The translations under genes and the position numbers were made by a program. A DNA stretch of 47,222 nt from Nocardia seriolae NBRC 15557. GTDB lineage: Bacteria > Actinomycetota > Actinomycetes > Mycobacteriales > Mycobacteriaceae. The DNA is taken from NCBI RefSeq assembly GCF_007990715.1, contig NZ_BJWY01000046.1, positions 1-47,222 on the forward strand, written 5' to 3'. Below the pieces are notes generated by a model. That model did no database searches and was not told the origin of the DNA. It was given only the letters and a program-made list of their open reading frames with translations. Below are positions 46,813 through 47,222 of this stretch, in pieces. Position 1 is the stretch's first letter. Each line of letters starts with the position of its first letter.

Positions 46813-47211
46813 TTAGCGCAGGTCGAGGGTTTCGGCGATGAAGTCGCGTGTGGCTTTCTCGGCGTAGTCGAGCCACGCCTGGAAGTCAGGGAACTCGTAA
46901 TTGCCGCCGCTGTCGAATTCGATGCAGAGACTGGCCGCCTGTGTCTGGGTTTGGGAGATCATCGCGACCAGGTGCAGCGGCATGTCACGGGCCGCAGCCA
47001 GCAGCACACGGGTTGTACCTATCGGTGGCGGGAGGAATTCGTCGGGCTCAGGGGTGTTGTCGATGAAGATGTTGGCAAGGTAGTTGGCATGTGCCCAGGG
47101 CCCGTCCTCGGTGCCTAGATCGTCAACCGCGAAGATCTCTAAGAATCCCGCGAATTTCGGCCAACCATTGACCGCGGCCATCACTTCGCGATAGCTGTCG
47201 TCGAAACGCAC
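46813..47211 (-). CDS. Unrecognised protein, possibly 5'-partial
   Basis: A frame of at least 132 residues starting at GTG 47211, near the edge of the window. The reading frame is open up to the window end, so a start further upstream is possible. No signal peptide or membrane helix. It has an aromatic/acidic composition: RFDDSYREVMAAVNGWPKF, NYLANIFIDNTPEPDEFLPP, IGTTRVLLAAARD, and NYEFPDFQAWLDYAEKATRD near the C-terminus. This suggests a soluble alpha/beta fold. I recognise no family. Confidence 0.6.
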   Translation of the reverse strand: MRFDDSYREVMAAVNGWPKFAGFLEIFAVDDLGTEDGPWAHANYLANIFIDNTPEPDEFLPPPIGTTRVLLAAARDMPLHLVAMISQTQTQAASLCIEFDSGGNYEFPDFQAWLDYAEKATRDFIAETLDLR

Positions 47212-47222
47212 ACCTAGTGTCC

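Overview
The window is high-GC actinobacterial DNA, most likely from a mycolic-acid genus such as Nocardia or a close relative (Mycobacteriales). Pointers are the MspA-type porin, the Ddn-type F420-dependent protein, the TetR-type biotin regulator BioQ in place of BirA control, the bsaP gene behind bioB, and a gene order (dnaE1, ddn-like, ilvA, treY, treX, bioA, bioF, bioD, then bioB-bsaP-DUF2567) that follows the M. tuberculosis order around Rv1547-Rv1591 as I remember it. I saw no tRNA, rRNA, CRISPR array, insertion sequence or prophage.

Layout. 0-0.6 kb: a decayed DUF1801 gene and a possible small basic protein. 0.7-3.4 kb: bioB-bsaP-DUF2567 (minus strand) divergent from bioQ (plus strand), with a BioQ operator between them. 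3.4-6.5 kb: a cobalamin riboswitch followed by btuC-btuD-btuF. 6.5-8.2 kb: an alpha/beta hydrolase and an SRPBCC protein. 8.3-14.6 kb: one tightly packed minus-strand run, bioF-bioD-DUF1800-DUF1501-response regulator-histidine kinase, with several stop/start overlaps; the DUF1501 gene is frameshifted. 14.6-16.5 kb: a small conserved protein and a frameshifted membrane beta-propeller protein. 16.5-18.8 kb: bioA and a divergent MarR-GNAT gene split by an in-frame TAG. 18.9-23.4 kb: treX(glgX)-treY without treZ. 23.4-28.9 kb: a Ser/Thr kinase with an extracellular peptidoglycan-binding domain, a DUF2235 hydrolase, an orphan response regulator, ilvA and a Ddn-like gene. 29.0-37.9 kb: a small membrane protein, an MspA-like porin and a four-gene overlapping set (BcsB-like secreted protein, exosortase-like membrane protein, processive GT2, GT-C-like protein), facing a GH5-like lipoprotein hydrolase. 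37.9-41.5 kb: dnaE1. 41.7-45.7 kb: a LytS-type kinase, LytTR regulator, DUF485 gene (interrupted by TAG) and a sodium:solute symporter. 45.9-47.2 kb: two unrecognised small proteins.

How the parts work together. Three near-identical operators (CTTGAAC-N3-GTTCAAG/GG) upstream of bioB/bioQ, bioF and bioA define a complete local BioQ regulon; at bioF the operator sits just upstream of a -10 box only 8 nt from the start codon, so that transcript is probably leaderless. The B12 riboswitch explains control of btuCDF. The LytS/LytTR pair probably controls the adjacent symporter, and a 23-bp direct repeat upstream of the kinase is a plausible LytTR site.

The best candidate for an undescribed system is the 30.0-37.9 kb cluster. 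It combines a BcsB-like periplasmic-type subunit, a DxD/TED/QxxRW synthase without an evident PilZ domain, an exosortase/EpsI-like membrane protein, a GT-C-like enzyme and a GH5-like lipoprotein, and looks like a synthase-dependent polysaccharide export system in a mycolate-type envelope. A second notable pattern is that five otherwise conserved genes are broken by single-base changes (three frameshifts, two Tyr-position TAG codons), which could be real pseudogenes or sequence errors.
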